DNA of 64,000 nucleotides. Origin: Ipomoea triloba (taxonomy: Eukaryota > Streptophyta > Magnoliopsida > Solanales > Convolvulaceae). The position numbers were made by a program, and so were the translations under genes. This document shows positions 1 through 11,831 of this stretch, piece after piece. The stretch is from positions 11,403,032-11,467,031 of the forward strand of contig NC_044920.1 of assembly GCF_003576645.1 (NCBI RefSeq). Reading direction: 5' to 3'. Within the stretch, counting starts at the first letter, position 1. Each line of letters opens with the position of its first letter. Under the pieces are notes generated by a model. The model was not told the origin of the DNA and searched no databases. It was given only the letters and a program-made list of their open reading frames with translations.

Positions 1-1111
1 GCGGACCACCTTGACGGAACCCTCTCTTCCACCGTCCCTCACCGTGACCCACTTACGGAAGACTCCAGCGGGACACATTATACCGCTGGGGTACTCCGCA
101 AGGGCAAACCTAAACCTCAGATCACAGACTCAAGATAGAATACGCAATGTCCATTCCAGAATACAAAAATAGGATCAGATTGTTTAGATTACAACTCCCA
201 GAAGCCAAATAAACATGGAATCCATACCAATAAATATCCATAAACATCAAGATACAAAGGATCAAGAACACAAGTTCATAAATCCATCAAGATAACTTCA
301 CAGACAACCAAAAATAGGCTAAGCAACAAAGAATTTCTCAGGATTCCAATACACCAAATAATATCATAGATTAAGAGTGTAAAAATAGGTTTTAGTGGAC
401 ATAATGGTTACCTCTTGAAGCACACTTCACCCAAGAACTCTCAAACCTCCTTACAAAGCTTCAGCTCCACCTTGATCATCCTTTTCCCAAAAGATCCCAA
501 AAAGAACAACATAAGAACTTGTATAAAGATTATGAAAATAACATGATGCAAGGTATATTCCTAAAGATGAACACTTACCCAAGCCTTATCAATCCTAAAA
601 GAGCAAACTTGGTCTTGAATCTTGAAGATGAAAGTGTAGGATTTACTTAGGGTTCTTTAGAGGTGAGAGGAGTAGGATGAAATATATTTTCAGTAAATTG
701 AAAAGAGAAGTAGGGTTGTAAGTACAAGACTTTTATATTAGTAGGGAAAGATCATTACATATATCATGTATGTATCAACTAGGGTAAGACATGAAATAAT
801 GGGCCCTTATAAAAATGGGTCTCACATTATTTATTATACTACTAGTTAGTAGGGAATTAATCCTTTAAGAATAAATATATATATTGGGCCATTATAAAAA
901 TACTCTTACTTATAAGAATTGTAAGGATCCAAATTTAAATAAATCCCTTACAAGAATTAAATCAAGACTTGGGCCTTAGAATAAATAATTAATTTCAGAA
1001 TAAAATGTATATGTATATCAATTGGAAATATTAGCCCAATTAAATCAAATAAATTGCCTGGTGGAAATAATTACCGGTCTCAAGGCTTGAACGAAATTAC
1101 GGGGTACTACA
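1..1111. repeat. 3' portion of a family A' LTR (chromovirus-like Ty3/gypsy), cut by window edge
   Basis: Bases 1-215 match 16876-17088 closely, the same family in a second place. The copy ends GGGGTACTACA at 1111, the same terminus (GGGGTATTACA) that closes the family A LTRs at 45961 and 60304. A hairpin at 63-91 with loop GACACATTATA is shared with A. The beginning (TGTGACACCCC, seen at 15768) lies outside the window. There are no genes in it. The following bases (TCTAG) are a candidate target duplication, but the other side is not visible. Confidence 0.75.
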
Positions 1112-1549
1112 TCTAGTGTACCATTGAGCACATTCTTTTAGAGTCCTTCCTTCAGTGAGTATCGTTCCTTTGGGTAGGTGAATCTTGAACATTTTGATCA
1201 CTCTATTTTCATCAACGCACACGAGTGTACCTAAAAAATCAATAACAAATTGAAACGTAGGTGGTACCCCTTCTTATTCCCCCTGCGAAGATGATCCACC
1301 AAAATGAGACGGTATCATTTCTTCCCCCTTTTTGGTAGCATCGAAAATTTTCTTGAACATCACCATGTCCCCTTTTTGTTGCGATCTCATTTCCTTGATA
1401 AGGATTGAATCGGCCTTGTGCCTTGCGTCCATCTCCTCCATCTTCTTTTCTAATCCTTGTACAATATTGACTAGAGTGTGTAGGCATTCTTGCAAGACAT
1501 CAATACTTGCTTCATGTGACACATTGCTCCTTGATGTCACGTTTTTCAT
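1112..1549 (-). pseudogene. Unrecognised coiled-coil ORF, broken by one stop and cut by the A' LTR
   Basis: The reading frame opens at 1549, runs 91 codons to a TAA at 1274-1276, and then stays open in the same frame for about 54 more codons until the A' LTR at 1111 cuts it off. Residues about 15-65 are charged and heptad-like (many E, K, M, L), so a coiled coil is likely. I do not recognise the family. It lies about 0.9 kb downstream of the copia RNase H on the same strand. That is where SIRE-type copia elements carry an env-like or accessory ORF, so it may belong to that element, or to an unrelated gypsy gag N terminus. Both are inference. Confidence 0.35.
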
Positions 1550-2419
1550 GTGACTAGAGTGTTCGAAATTTTTGGATGAAATTTTGATTGTAGTTGGCTC
1601 TTGAGGACGACGGGTGGGATAATTTTGGGAATGTGAAGGGTTTTAGCTTTTAGGTTTAAAATTGTGAGTGGGAATCAATCACTCTTATAGGTCAAAAATT
1701 AGGTGCCCAACTACCAATATGCCCTTGTCATTAAGGTTTGGATTCAAAAAGTAGAGGGGCAATACGGTCAAATGAGGTAGTGTTTGAAATTGCTCATCTT
1801 GCCAAAAATGGATATGGAAATTCAATGCATTTATAAGGTAGGGATGCATCAAATCACATATTAAATTTAAAGCTGACAAATTAGGAAACATTCTTTCAAA
1901 AAGTAAATGCAATCAGATAAGTAAGTCAACAAATTTTGTCAGATAGCAGTCCTAGGAAATGTAAATTTCTATCAGTAGAAAAATGTGAAATCTACCACAA
2001 GAAGTAATCTCAAATCCAAATGCATGAAGACAAAACACGTAAAACCATTTCCCATGAGTCATGCATGGCAAGTAGAACAATTTTAAATACTGAGCAAATA
2101 TTTTATCTACCTACTAAGAGTAACACAAATAATGAACTGGTGGCTAGCATGCTTAATGATTAAAACACAGATAAAAGTTACATGCATTAACCACATAAAC
2201 GTACATAAATAAACAAATAAGCAAATATGGTTGCAAATATACATACGTACGTAACAAGGATAATCCACAAATTACAACACATGCATACGTACGAAATTAA
2301 ACAACTATGCAATTTAAATCACAAATTATTGAACATGCATACGTAAAAATCATGTAGAAATCGTAAAGCATGCACAATTAAAATAAATCATGAGCTTAAG
2401 AGATAAAGAATATTGATAC
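1550..2419. other. AT-rich non-coding stretch 3' of the copia pol
   Basis: No convincing coding frame was found. From about 2150 to 2360 the sequence is AT-rich with several copies of a short CATGCATACGTACG-like motif. It is probably the 3' untranslated part of the copia element. No copia 3' LTR could be recognised on this side by matching it to 42331-43086. Confidence 0.4.
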
Positions 2420-3907
2420 TTAGCTCATTTCGATCATAGCCATCTCGTGCCTTAACGTATTGAATCTTGATTCGTACAAAGGCTTCGTGAGAATATCAGC
2501 AATTTGATTTTCTGTGGGTATATACTCGATCTTTAAATTCTTCTTTTCAACGTGGTCTCGGATAAAATGATGTCTCACGTCAATGTGTTTGGTACGCGAG
2601 TGAAGCACTGGATTTTGGGTAATCACAATTGCACTAGTATTATCACAGAAAATACTAACGTCATCTCAATTAATCCCGTAATCTTTTAATTGTTGCTTCA
2701 TCCATAAGATTTGCGCACAACAACTCCCTGCTGCGATATATTCTGCTTCGGTTGTGCTTGTTGCAATGGAGTTTTGTTTGTTGCTAAACCAAGAGACCAA
2801 TCTTCCCCCTAAGAACTGGCACGTTCCTGAGGTACTTTTTCTGTCTATTTTGCACCCTACAAAATCTGCTTCTGAAAATCCTCTTAGTTCGAAATTACCT
2901 TCTTTGGGATACCATAATCCCACATTGATAGTTCCTTTGAGATAACGGATAATCTTCTTGGTAGCTTGAAAATGAGTTTCTTTTGGCTGTGATTGGAATC
3001 TAGCACATACATCCACTGAGTAAGATATATCGGGTCTACTCGCAGTGAGGTATAGTAGAGATCCAATCATTACTCGATATTTCGTTTGATCGACATTTTT
3101 TCCTTCATCGTCTTTGTCCAGTCTCAGTGCTGTACTCATAGGTATTTTGTCTGAACCTTTTCCTTCCATGCCAAATTTCTTGATGAGATCTTTTGTGTAT
3201 TTGGCTTGGTTGATAACAATTCCTTCCTTTAATTGTTTGACTTGTAGTCCAAGGAAGTAATTTAATTCACCCATCATGCTCATTTTGAATCTATTCTGCA
3301 TAAGCTTAGAAAATTTCTCACACAAAGATTTATCAATACTTCCAAATATAATATCATCAACATAAATTTGTACTAATAAAATATGATTATTTTCTTGAAT
3401 TCTAAATAAAGTTTTGTCAACAAGGCCTTTGGTGAAACCACAACTAATTAAGAACATTGATAGGGTGTCATACCAAGCTCGCGGTGCTTGTTTTAACCCG
3501 TATAATGCCTTCTTTAGTTTATAGACCTTATCAACATCACCTTTTACCTCGAAACCGGGTGGTTGTTCAACATAGACTTCCTCTTCAAGTAGTCCATTTA
3601 GAAATGCACTTTTCACATCCATTTGGTAGACCGTGAAATTCTTGTACGCTGCATAGGCTAGAAAAATTCAGATTGCTTCGAGTCGTGCAACTAGGGCAAA
3701 TGTTTCATCAAAATCAATTCCTTCTTCTTGTGAATAGCCCTTTGCAACTAGCCTTTCTTTATTCCTAACAATGATTCCATCTTCATTTGCTTTGTTCCTA
3801 AAGACCCATTTCGTTCCAATAACGTTATGATCTTTTGGTCTAGGAACAAGTTCCCATACATCATTTCTTGTAAACTGATTTAGCTCTTCTTGCATGGCCT
3901 CGATCCA
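2420..3907 (-). pseudogene. pol: copia reverse transcriptase and RNase H (broken)
   Basis: This is the copia polymerase part, which would copy element RNA into DNA. The RT start is recognisable near 3890 ([10 protein letters not shown], then TKWVFRNK), then [10 protein letters not shown] at 3622, [12 protein letters not shown], and the catalytic YVDDIIFGS. The RNase H part has [19 protein letters not shown] and TTEAEYIAA, and ends with RTKHIDVRHHFIRDHV and ADILTKPL near 2480. Three pieces share one frame but are split by TGA at 3668-3670 and TGA at 2666-2668. The catalytic DD pair is intact. The family is clear; non-functional because of the stops. Confidence 0.9.
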
Positions 3908-3918
3908 GCTTCATCTAT

Positions 3919-5516
3919 TTATTTCGGTTCAATCTGGGATAGAAAACACGCAAATAAAGTGTCTCGTGCAGCTGATCTTGTTTTCACGCTTTCTTGCAAA
4001 TTTCCAATAATAAGATCTTGTGGATGACTCCTTAGCCATTTTCTATCTAGTTGAAAAATCTCCTGGACGTTGGTAGTGGGTAGAGGTTGACTGGCACGTG
4101 TGATTTCTTCTTGAATAGCTTGGTCAGCCTCATCCTCACTTCTAGGATTTTGAATATTCATGTGGTTAGCCTCATCCTCAAAATTTGTCTCATTAATGAG
4201 GTTAGCCTCACCGACATGAATTTCTTCATTTAGAGAGTTAGCCTCATCTCCCCTAGTGAGTGTCACGTTCCTTTCACCAATTTTGGAATTATCTAGTTCC
4301 AAATCACTTATTCCCTGCAAGATCTCAATCTCAGATGAATCATTAGTCTCAAATAAATTATTTGGTACATTTTTACCAATTTTCGAGACATCTGCTTCCT
4401 TGCTTTTTGTTGATTCATCAAATACAACATGTATTGATTCTTCTACAACCATTGTTGATTTATTGAATACTCTGAATGCTCTGCTGGTGGAAGAATATCC
4501 CAAAAATATTGCTTCATCTACACGCTCATCAAATGCTTTTAGATGTGTTTTACCATTAATAAGAACAACACATTTGCATCCAAAAATACGAAAATAAATA
4601 AGGTTAGGTTTTCTCCCTTTCCAAAGTTCATATGGCGTGTTGTCGTGCAGCTTGTGAATCATGCTTCTATTTTGAGTATAGCAAACAATGTTGATAGCTT
4701 CTGCCTAAAACGTTTCGGTAGGTTGGCGGCCGTAATCATGACTCGTGCGGATTCTTTAAGCGTTCTATTTCTTCTTTCGGCTACACCGTTTTGTTGCGGC
4801 GTTCTTGCAACTGATAGTTGATGTACAATTCCTTGAGAATTGCAATAAGCTTGAATCACACCATTCACGAACTCTATACCTTGGTCGGTACAGATTTTGA
4901 CTATTTTGGCTTCTTTTTCATTTTGAAGTTGCTTGAGTAGTTCTGGTAGCTTTTTCTCCACTTCATTCTTTTTGTTGAGAAATATTGTCCATGTGTACCT
5001 GGAAAAATCATCAACAACAACAAGTGTATATTTCTTACCACTCATACTTACTGGGTCTACTAGACCAAATAGATCCATGTGTAGTAGACTAAGACGTCTT
5101 GAACTTGATTCGTGAGTTTTGGACTTGAACGATGATTTGATTTGCTTCCCTCTTTGACATGCATCGCAAATTTGATCTTTCTTGTACGTGATGTTGGGTA
5201 GTCCTTTGACTAGATTTTTCGTTGCTAGCTTGTTGATGGTCTTGAAGTTCAAATGATTTAACTTCTTGTGACATTCCCAACTAGTGATGCTTGAATTATT
5301 TTCCATTAAGCATACTGTATCTTTTGTTGTGCTCCAGTTCACAACATACATATTCTTCTTTCTTTTTCCTTCAAGTACGACTTCTCCGGTTGATTCATTC
5401 TTCACTTGGCATTTGTCTTTGAAGAATTCTGCTAGATATCCTTTGTCACAAAATTGACTTGTACTCAACAAGTTGAATTTTAGACCTTCCACATAGGATA
5501 TATCTTCTATTTTCAA
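3919..5516 (-). pseudogene. copia GAG-pre-integrase and integrase core (frameshifted)
   Basis: The integrase would insert element cDNA into the host genome. Near 5270-5130 lies the HHCC zinc-binding region (H-x3-H in HKKLNH, then CDAC). The catalytic core shows HMDLFG, then TDQGIEF, then NGVAERRNRT, giving the D, D and E positions. The C-terminal part follows in another frame from 4662 (MIHKLHDNTPYELW, FGCKCVV, FLGYS). The frame switch near 4712 fits loss of one base next to a Trp codon. The acidic region 4000-4400 with repeated EAN segments is the usual variable linker before RT. It ends at TAA 3919-3921, and a small deletion with frameshift separates it from RT. Confidence 0.88.
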
Positions 5517-5584
5517 TCATTTCGTACTATTGTTCCGATTCTTTTTGTTGAACCATATCGATCGTTTCCTCAGAATACGACTTT

Positions 5585-5670
5585 TGGTCCTTCGATGGAT
5601 TTGAAATTTACAAGACTAGATTTATTTCCAGTCATGTGCCGTGAACATCCACTATCGAAGTACCAAACTT
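5585..5670 (-). pseudogene. copia aspartic protease active site remnant
   Basis: The minus-strand frame shows V-W-Y-F-D-S-G-C-S-R-H-M-T-G-N-K. This is the DSG active site and context of copia proteases. The piece is short because stops and frameshifts flank it, so it is easy to miss as an ORF. It sits between the zinc-knuckle/gag part and the pre-integrase part, as expected. Confidence 0.8.
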
Positions 5671-5673
5671 CCT

Positions 5674-7576
5674 TCAAAATATTAAAACATTTTTAAGTAC
5701 CCAGTTTTGCTTGGGTCCTGGGGGGTTAGTGATTTTTGGTACCCAAATCCACCTTGTTCTCATAGAACCAAGAATAGGTGATTTGTAACCATTGTTAACC
5801 TTATAATCATAACTAATTTTTGAAAACTTTTTCGGTGCCGGTTTTTGAAAATTTAATCTAATTTTTGGCACTTGGAAATATATTGTTTGAATTTATTAAC
5901 TCTCGGTCTAATCCAAGGTTTAATATTTTCAAACCAATATGAGTCTGTAAGATAAAATCTCCTAACTCCACTATTTGGAAATTCTCCATTTTCCAATGTG
6001 GTCTTTTTGCACTTAACTCATTGGAGTATCTTTTTGAATAATTAAATTCATGCCTTTTGATAGATTGTCTTGGCGAAAAATTGTGTTTTTGAGCATTCGG
6101 CCGTACAGTGCTATTTTTGGCAATAGGTTGATACCCAATTCCTTGTCTCATTGTGCTATCTTGACTTTTATCAAATTTTATCACATGCACTTTATCATTT
6201 AAAGCAGTAGTTGAATTGGTCAACTTGATAGAGGCTTGAGAACACGACGGATCATAACCGAGTCCGATTTTATCGTTTGGCAATTTTTGTATATTTACCG
6301 TTTTGTCCATTATTTTAGACGAGTGAGTAAATGTTGCAATGACCTCCCTTAAGTTGTATTCTCTCACTTCCCTCGATTTACACTCTTCTTGAAGACAAAT
6401 AATTTTGGCATTCAATTCTTTCACCTCGGATAGAGCATATTGCAATTTTTCATTTATTTCATCTTTTTCAAGAATCAAAAATTTATTTCACTCTTCGAGT
6501 TGAGAGTGAGTGTCCATTACGGTTTGACATTCCCTCATTAAATGAGAGATAGACTCTTTCGAAAAATTAGAACTCACAGAATTAAATGATTTAGATGTTA
6601 CCTCATCTTCTTCCTCCAAATCGTGCGCCATTAAGCACTTGTCCTCACAGGTTGACTCATTTGAATTACTCATGCAAAATAATGCATTGTCATCCTTAGA
6701 GTTGTCACTTTCATCACTTGAAGATTCTTCTGACATGCTTGATTCCAAGGGATTACTAATCAAGGCTTTTCTCTTATCCTTTTTGAATTTTCTATCCTAT
6801 GTCTTAGCCTCTTCCTGCACAATATCATTTTGGGTATTGCTCACCTTGGGATAGGGACACTCAGCCATAAAATGTCCAGACTTTCTACAATTGTACATAA
6901 ATTCGAAACTTCTTCTGGGTTGCTTCGTCTGGGTCTTCTCATTGAGCTTGTATTTTTCTTGTTCATAAATTTCTTAAATTTCCTAACAAACAAAGCAAAA
7001 TTTTCGTTAGATAATAATTCACAATTTTCAACTGACCTTGACGTGGATGGTTGTTCGACAACGAGTGCGGCATTTTTCTCTTCGCGTTCTTCTTCCATCC
7101 TTGACTTCATTTCGAATTCGTACGCCTTTAGATCACTAAAAAGTTTGTCGATTGACACTGTTTTTAGATCTCTATGATCTCTCATAGCCGTGACCTTCAT
7201 ATCCCAGTTTGACGGTAATCCTCATAGGATTTTGAGCGATATCTCCTTTTGATCTATCTTTTTGCCTAGATCTGTAATTTCTCCCAAGATTTTAATAAAT
7301 CTTACTTCCATATAGGCAATAGATTCACCACTTAGCATTTTGAAATCCTCAAATTTCTTTAATGCTATGGTAAGCTTATTATCTTTCTCTTGTTCGTCTC
7401 CTTCGCCAATCTTGATAAGAACTTCCCAAACTTCTTTCGTTGTTTTGCATTTTCGGACTTTCGGGAAAGTTGCATCATCAATGGCTTTGAACAAAATATC
7501 CTTCGCAATGTTGTGCAAGTTATTTCGTGTATGATCTTCTGGACCCCATTCCTCTTTGGGTTTAGGAATGTACTGC
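5674..7576 (-). pseudogene. gag: copia gag polyprotein, 5' end lost at the D insertion
   Basis: From 7576 leftward comes a gag (UBN2-like) domain: YIPKPKEEWGPED, TTKEVWEVL, ESIAYMEVRF, then after TGA at 7222-7224 the GLPSNWDMKVTAM segment. The zinc knuckle near 6850-6900 reads M-Y-N-C-x4-H-x4-C in a shifted frame: its first Cys is replaced by Met. Coiled-coil C-terminal parts follow at 6763-6491 and 6478-5858, separated by TGA at 6488-6490. The last piece (5871-5674) has the GPKQNWV motif usual just before the protease. The first 40 residues of the open frame at 7695-7577 belong to the D LTR, not to gag. Confidence 0.82.
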
Positions 7577-8871
7577 TGACGTTTGTGCAGTTTATGGGTA
7601 GTGGTTGAATCGTCAAAAGATATGTTTGTGTTAAAACGGAAAGTCAGTGACTCCCCGAGTGTCGGTCTCGAAGGAAGGAGGTGGAGGTGTGTCAAGAATT
7701 CGGGTGTTTACTTGATTGAGTCATGTAAGGGATTTGAGTGTGGTGAATGGTGATTTGTGAGTGAAAGGAGTTCATAAGGTTTGGTTTGAGAAAGTAAATG
7801 GTAAAGTAAAGAGATTGGAAATATGTAAAAGGGGTAGGATTGGATAGTGTTCATCTATGTTGCATCTTGGTGTGTCTAAGGTAATGGATAAATAAGACAA
7901 AGATGTTGGCTATTCAAGAGTGTGTGTTCTTAGTCGTTTTCCACCTTTGTGTACTAAGGCTTCTTTGACTTAGGCATGCCTTCAAGCATGAAAAGTTCTA
8001 AGAGGAATTTTATCAAACACTTAACCTACACACTCTCCTACTATTCTTAAGAAGTCCATAGGATATATGATTGCTACAAAGCTTCAATCCTAACTCTAAT
8101 CAAAGACATGAAAGAGTCAAGAGCTCAATCTCTCATCTAGATCGGCCAAATCCAAACAAGATATCATCAAAACAACAATCCATAGACAAGAATAGATAAT
8201 CCAACAATCTAAGCATTTAGATCCAAAAATAGATATAAGAGCATCACACTAGCAACATATCTTCACACAATCCAAATCCATAGATTAAACTAGCTACTCA
8301 TGATATGAAATTCAAAACAAAAGCTAATTTAATCCAAGAACAAGATAATAAAATATAATATAAATGTAATAGAAATCACCTAGAATGAAGTGATCCTTCA
8401 ATCCAAGCTTGTTGTCTTCTACAATGGAAATTATCTAAACTACTCCTAAAATGATCTAAAGTTTTCTAAAATTGGGGGAACCTCCTCTGAAAATCTATCA
8501 AGGGGGTTTAAATAGTCTCCGAAAAGCAACCCTATTGAATTTTCGCGCATTGCAGTCTCCACGCCACTCCACACACGTGTGAGCGTGCGTGGGAGGCTAC
8601 TGGATTGCGGTCACGCGCACTCACACGCGTGTGGCAGTATTCTTGGGTCCTTCGGGGCTCCGATCTTGCCTGGTTTGTTCCTTAAGCTCAGTTTTCGCTC
8701 CTATTGGCTCCCGGGACTCATGTTTCACCTCCTTTAGGCTAAAAGTAGCTTTTGTGTATTGGTTAGTGAATTTAAAGCATTTATGATCATAATTCATCAT
8801 TTAAGGATGCTAAAAGCGTGACGAAACACCCTAGTATGTACTCAATTTATGGGTATCTTCGAGGCTTATCA
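7577..8871 (-). repeat. Element D 3' LTR (complete)
   Basis: The minus strand begins TGATAAGCC at 8871 and ends ACGTCA at 7577, 1295 bp. It matches 41242-42330 along that copy's whole surviving length. In element sense it holds a twin ACGCGT-type palindrome module (8634-8559), a TATTTAAA box (8515-8506, 44 nt downstream) and the U5 box ACTCGGGGAGT (7660-7650) shared with B and C. Confidence 0.88.
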
Positions 8872-8910
8872 AATTTTCCACACTTTGCTTCTTGCTTGCC
8901 CTCAAGCAAG
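8872..8910 (-). other. D polypurine tract and adjacent hairpin
   Basis: On the minus strand AAAGTGTGGAAAATT lies directly before the LTR start TGATAAG, the expected place for the plus-strand primer. A hairpin with an 8-bp stem (8891-8898 with 8903-8910) and loop AGGG precedes it by 4 nt. Matching structures are present in C, F, A and E. Confidence 0.75.
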
Positions 8911-10642
8911 ACAATATACTATTTAAGCACATAAGTCTTCGAGATACCTTCTCATGCAAAACAAAGCTTTTGGCAAATAAAAAATGATGGGTGTCTAAGA
9001 CTGTTGAAACGGGAGAAATCTTTTGTGTTATCTACAAAGGATTTTGGTCAGATATCATCAACTCAAGAAATATTTTTGGGAAATAAAAACCATTCGTAGA
9101 TAAACAAGTAAAATAAAGGATCGCACTTCTCACACCATTCGCAAGCATGCATTTCCAAAGTTTGGTTCACCTTCCATTTAATTAGGGCCTCTAGCCGATC
9201 CCGCTAGTGGGAACGATGTGCACTAGTTAATCAACTTTTCCAACCTTATACGCCAAAGCCCAACGTAAATATAAATGAGGGTAGGGGCATGGACCACTCA
9301 CCGCTTTTGGCTTAGCGCGGTCCCTCTTTTCTTCTCACTTCCTAGGATAACCTCATCGAGCCACCCGACTTCACATGGAGCTCCATGCTTTTTCGAACAC
9401 AGTGCAATGGGTACCCGAATCCTAGCGAAACGGCTCACCTCATCTCTTATTTTCTCAATTCTTGGGATCTTTTTATGTGAACAACCGACTCCAGATAAAG
9501 CTTTTTACTTATCGAAGACTATGGTTGAACACAACCCAACGAATTGGCTTCCCTCAGATTTAAACTCGATGATTGGCCTTTTGCCTTTTCGACTTCTCTC
9601 CATGTCAACCCCTCATGCCTTTTTCTATTTGTGATCAAGGGTTTTTTTTTCTCTCATTAAGCTTACCAATAGGCTCATCTTTTGCCCCATGCCCTACCAA
9701 AATTAGTCCAATTCCGGGCCTTGCTAATTTTATCTTTCTCAAATTAAAAAGTGCACACTCCCACTTCGAGAGATCCTTGACTAATGTCCTACGTAAATAA
9801 GAGGTGAACATCATGCAAGCAGGCAAGAATATAAACTTATTTGGCTCTAAACACTCTCATGGGTGCAAAAAGTAACTTTCTCAAAGACATTTCAAGAGTA
9901 AAAGTTTTGGGCATCTAATCAAAATTCTCTTTAGATAACACAAATAATAACTCTCTTTTTCAAATTGCAAATACACCCGTTTATAATCCCAAGAGCTTCA
10001 ACTTTCCTAATCTAAGCATATAAGCATATAAAGCACAAAGTGCTTCCTTTCCACACTTTAAAATAAACATCGCCCTCGATGTTTCCATACGGTATAGGGT
10101 AAAGGAACAAAATAGGGATTCTAAGGATTAGACAAATAAAAGATCCCTTTCCACACTTTGGAAATTGCTCTGGGATATAGGGCATGCTCTAATAATTCTA
10201 TATAACATGGTAAGCTCAAACACAACATATACATAAAGCTATATAAACAAAATTTTCCACACTTTAAAGATAAAAAACGGGGCTTAAAAATAGAAAAGGG
10301 ATAAGAGGATAAACCAAGTATGCATCCCTCTTTCCACACTTTAGCTTCCATCATAGGTCTGCCCCCGTTATCGATGCTCTATAAGAAATGGAGACATAAT
10401 ATACAAAAAGGGTTTTCGGAGTGCTATTCAATTATTATAACTTGATAGAAATATAAAAGCAATATAATAAGAAAACATAAACATAGAAATATAAAGATGT
10501 AAATATAAAATAAAGCAAAAATTATTCGAATAGACTAGTAAATATTAAAATGCGGGAAAAGTAAAGCAGTGTAAATGTAGATAACATAAAACATAAAGCG
10601 ATAATAAAGATAAAGTAAAGGAAAGTAAAGTAAAGGAAATAA
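8911..10642 (-). other. D 3' non-coding region with repeated polypurine-like boxes
   Basis: No coding frame is supported. The box TTTCCACACTTT (plus strand) recurs at about 10048, 10148, 10255 and 10330, besides the true polypurine tract. The 10048 copy is followed after 4 nt by a second hairpin (10065-10072 with 10077-10084, loop AGGG in element sense). The stretch 9180-9830 is clearly similar to 51455-52080 in element C although the two families differ elsewhere, so it is a conserved non-coding block. ORFs read here are shadows of that block. Confidence 0.6.
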
Positions 10643-10859
10643 CACTACAAGAAATCTTTCATTTCCCGACGAAAATTTTAGAGACGCTCTAGAAAACGTC
10701 GATAAATATAACAATTCGCGAAGTTATATTAAATAACGTCACTATATATTTTGGTAGTGACAATAAAAAATTTTGTAATATTTACTGACGAAATATAATT
10801 TATTTTGTCAGTAAATATTTAGAATCAATGACGTTTTATAATAAACGTCCCTAAATGTT

Positions 10860-11831
10860 TTATTTAAAAATCATTTTTGGCATAAAACGCAGGAAAAGTG
10901 AAAATATTTTGTGGGAAAGATTTTTATCACTTGGCGCCATTAAGAAAAAAAAATATGTCTAATAATCTCACTACACTGCCAGTACAAGTTTCCATAATCC
11001 CACAACACTATCATTTGGGTGAAGAAGGGCTTCCGTAGCAGCAATCCGGCAGTCTCATTTGGCACCGCTCCAAGAGACACCGCCATTATTTCCACTGCGA
11101 CCGCTCCGTAACACCACCGTCGATTCCACTGCGAGAAAATTGGTTGTAAGTGAACCTCTTGGTCTTCCATAGCAGCACCGCACTCTGTATCTCTAGTTTT
11201 CCCCTCATCTCACTACACTACACTACACTACAATAGAATTTCTTCACTATTTCTTCATAATACCTAGCCTTCATCTCTGCAAAATCCCAGTGGAAGTCTT
11301 CCAAAGGACCCAAGCTTACAAGAGAAGATTCATGTCCAAGTAAATACAAACCCTAATCAAGTAATCTCCACCCAAGCATTCATGTATAAACTCTATTTTT
11401 GGTATCATTTGGTGATTTTTGCTCTCATTAGTTAGAATAGGATAGTTTTCTCTCTAGCTTCTGGTTTTTTTTTTTTTTTTTTTTATAACTTTGTTGTGAT
11501 TTGTTTTTTATTATATATATTTAAATTTATTATGAATTATTCATACATAGGTGAGTGGTTTAGAAATAAAAATAATAATCTAGGGTGATGCAACCTGTAG
11601 TTTTGGCTACAGGATGTAGCAGATTTGGGGGTGGGATTTGGGTTTTTGCAAGTAGTTTTGAGGTGAGGCTGTATGTTGGTTTTGATGTGAGGTTAGGGGA
11701 TGATTTTGCAAGGATTAGCTACTGCAGTTTTGGGGTGGCTGTAGGATAAGTTAGCTGCAATCTGCTGTAATCTCTACAGATATGCAGCAAGCTTGAGTGT
11801 GGATTGGTTGTTGGTTTTGATTGATGATGGT
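10860..11831. other. CACTA left interior, no gene seen
   Basis: The stretch contains a short C/A-rich microsatellite (ACTAC repeats near 11212-11235), a run of about 20 T at 11467-11486, and T-rich sequence. Frames such as 11170-10940 on the minus strand are short and unsupported. It could be a captured gene fragment, but I see no recognisable exon. Confidence 0.4.
11827..11831. other. Target-site duplication ATGGT, left copy, of element B
   Basis: ATGGT directly precedes the B LTR start TGATAAG at 11832. The same five bases follow the B LTR end at 17697-17701, so B transposed into the CACTA element. Confidence 0.9.

Larger units (their letters stand above)
2420..7576 (-). mobile_element. 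Degenerate Ty1/copia retrotransposon, SIRE-like, interrupted by element D
   Basis: The minus strand reads gag, protease, integrase, RT, RNase H in the copia order (integrase before RT). Gag is cut at 7576, where the LTR of element D begins, so D inserted into it. The left LTR is not visible. The probable 5' LTR is at 42331-43086 beyond D. Coding frames are broken by at least five in-frame stops (four of them TGA), a 1-nt deletion in integrase near 4712, a frameshift in the gag zinc knuckle and a deletion near 3905. It is an old, dead copy. Confidence 0.85.

Noticed and set aside
9275..9800. Plus-strand frames of 75 and 119 codons in the D 3' region
   Set aside because: They lie in a block conserved as DNA with element C, where the frames are not kept. 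No recognisable protein.
10940..11170. 76-codon frame in the CACTA left arm as possible captured gene
   Set aside because: No recognisable domain, no splice context; insufficient evidence.
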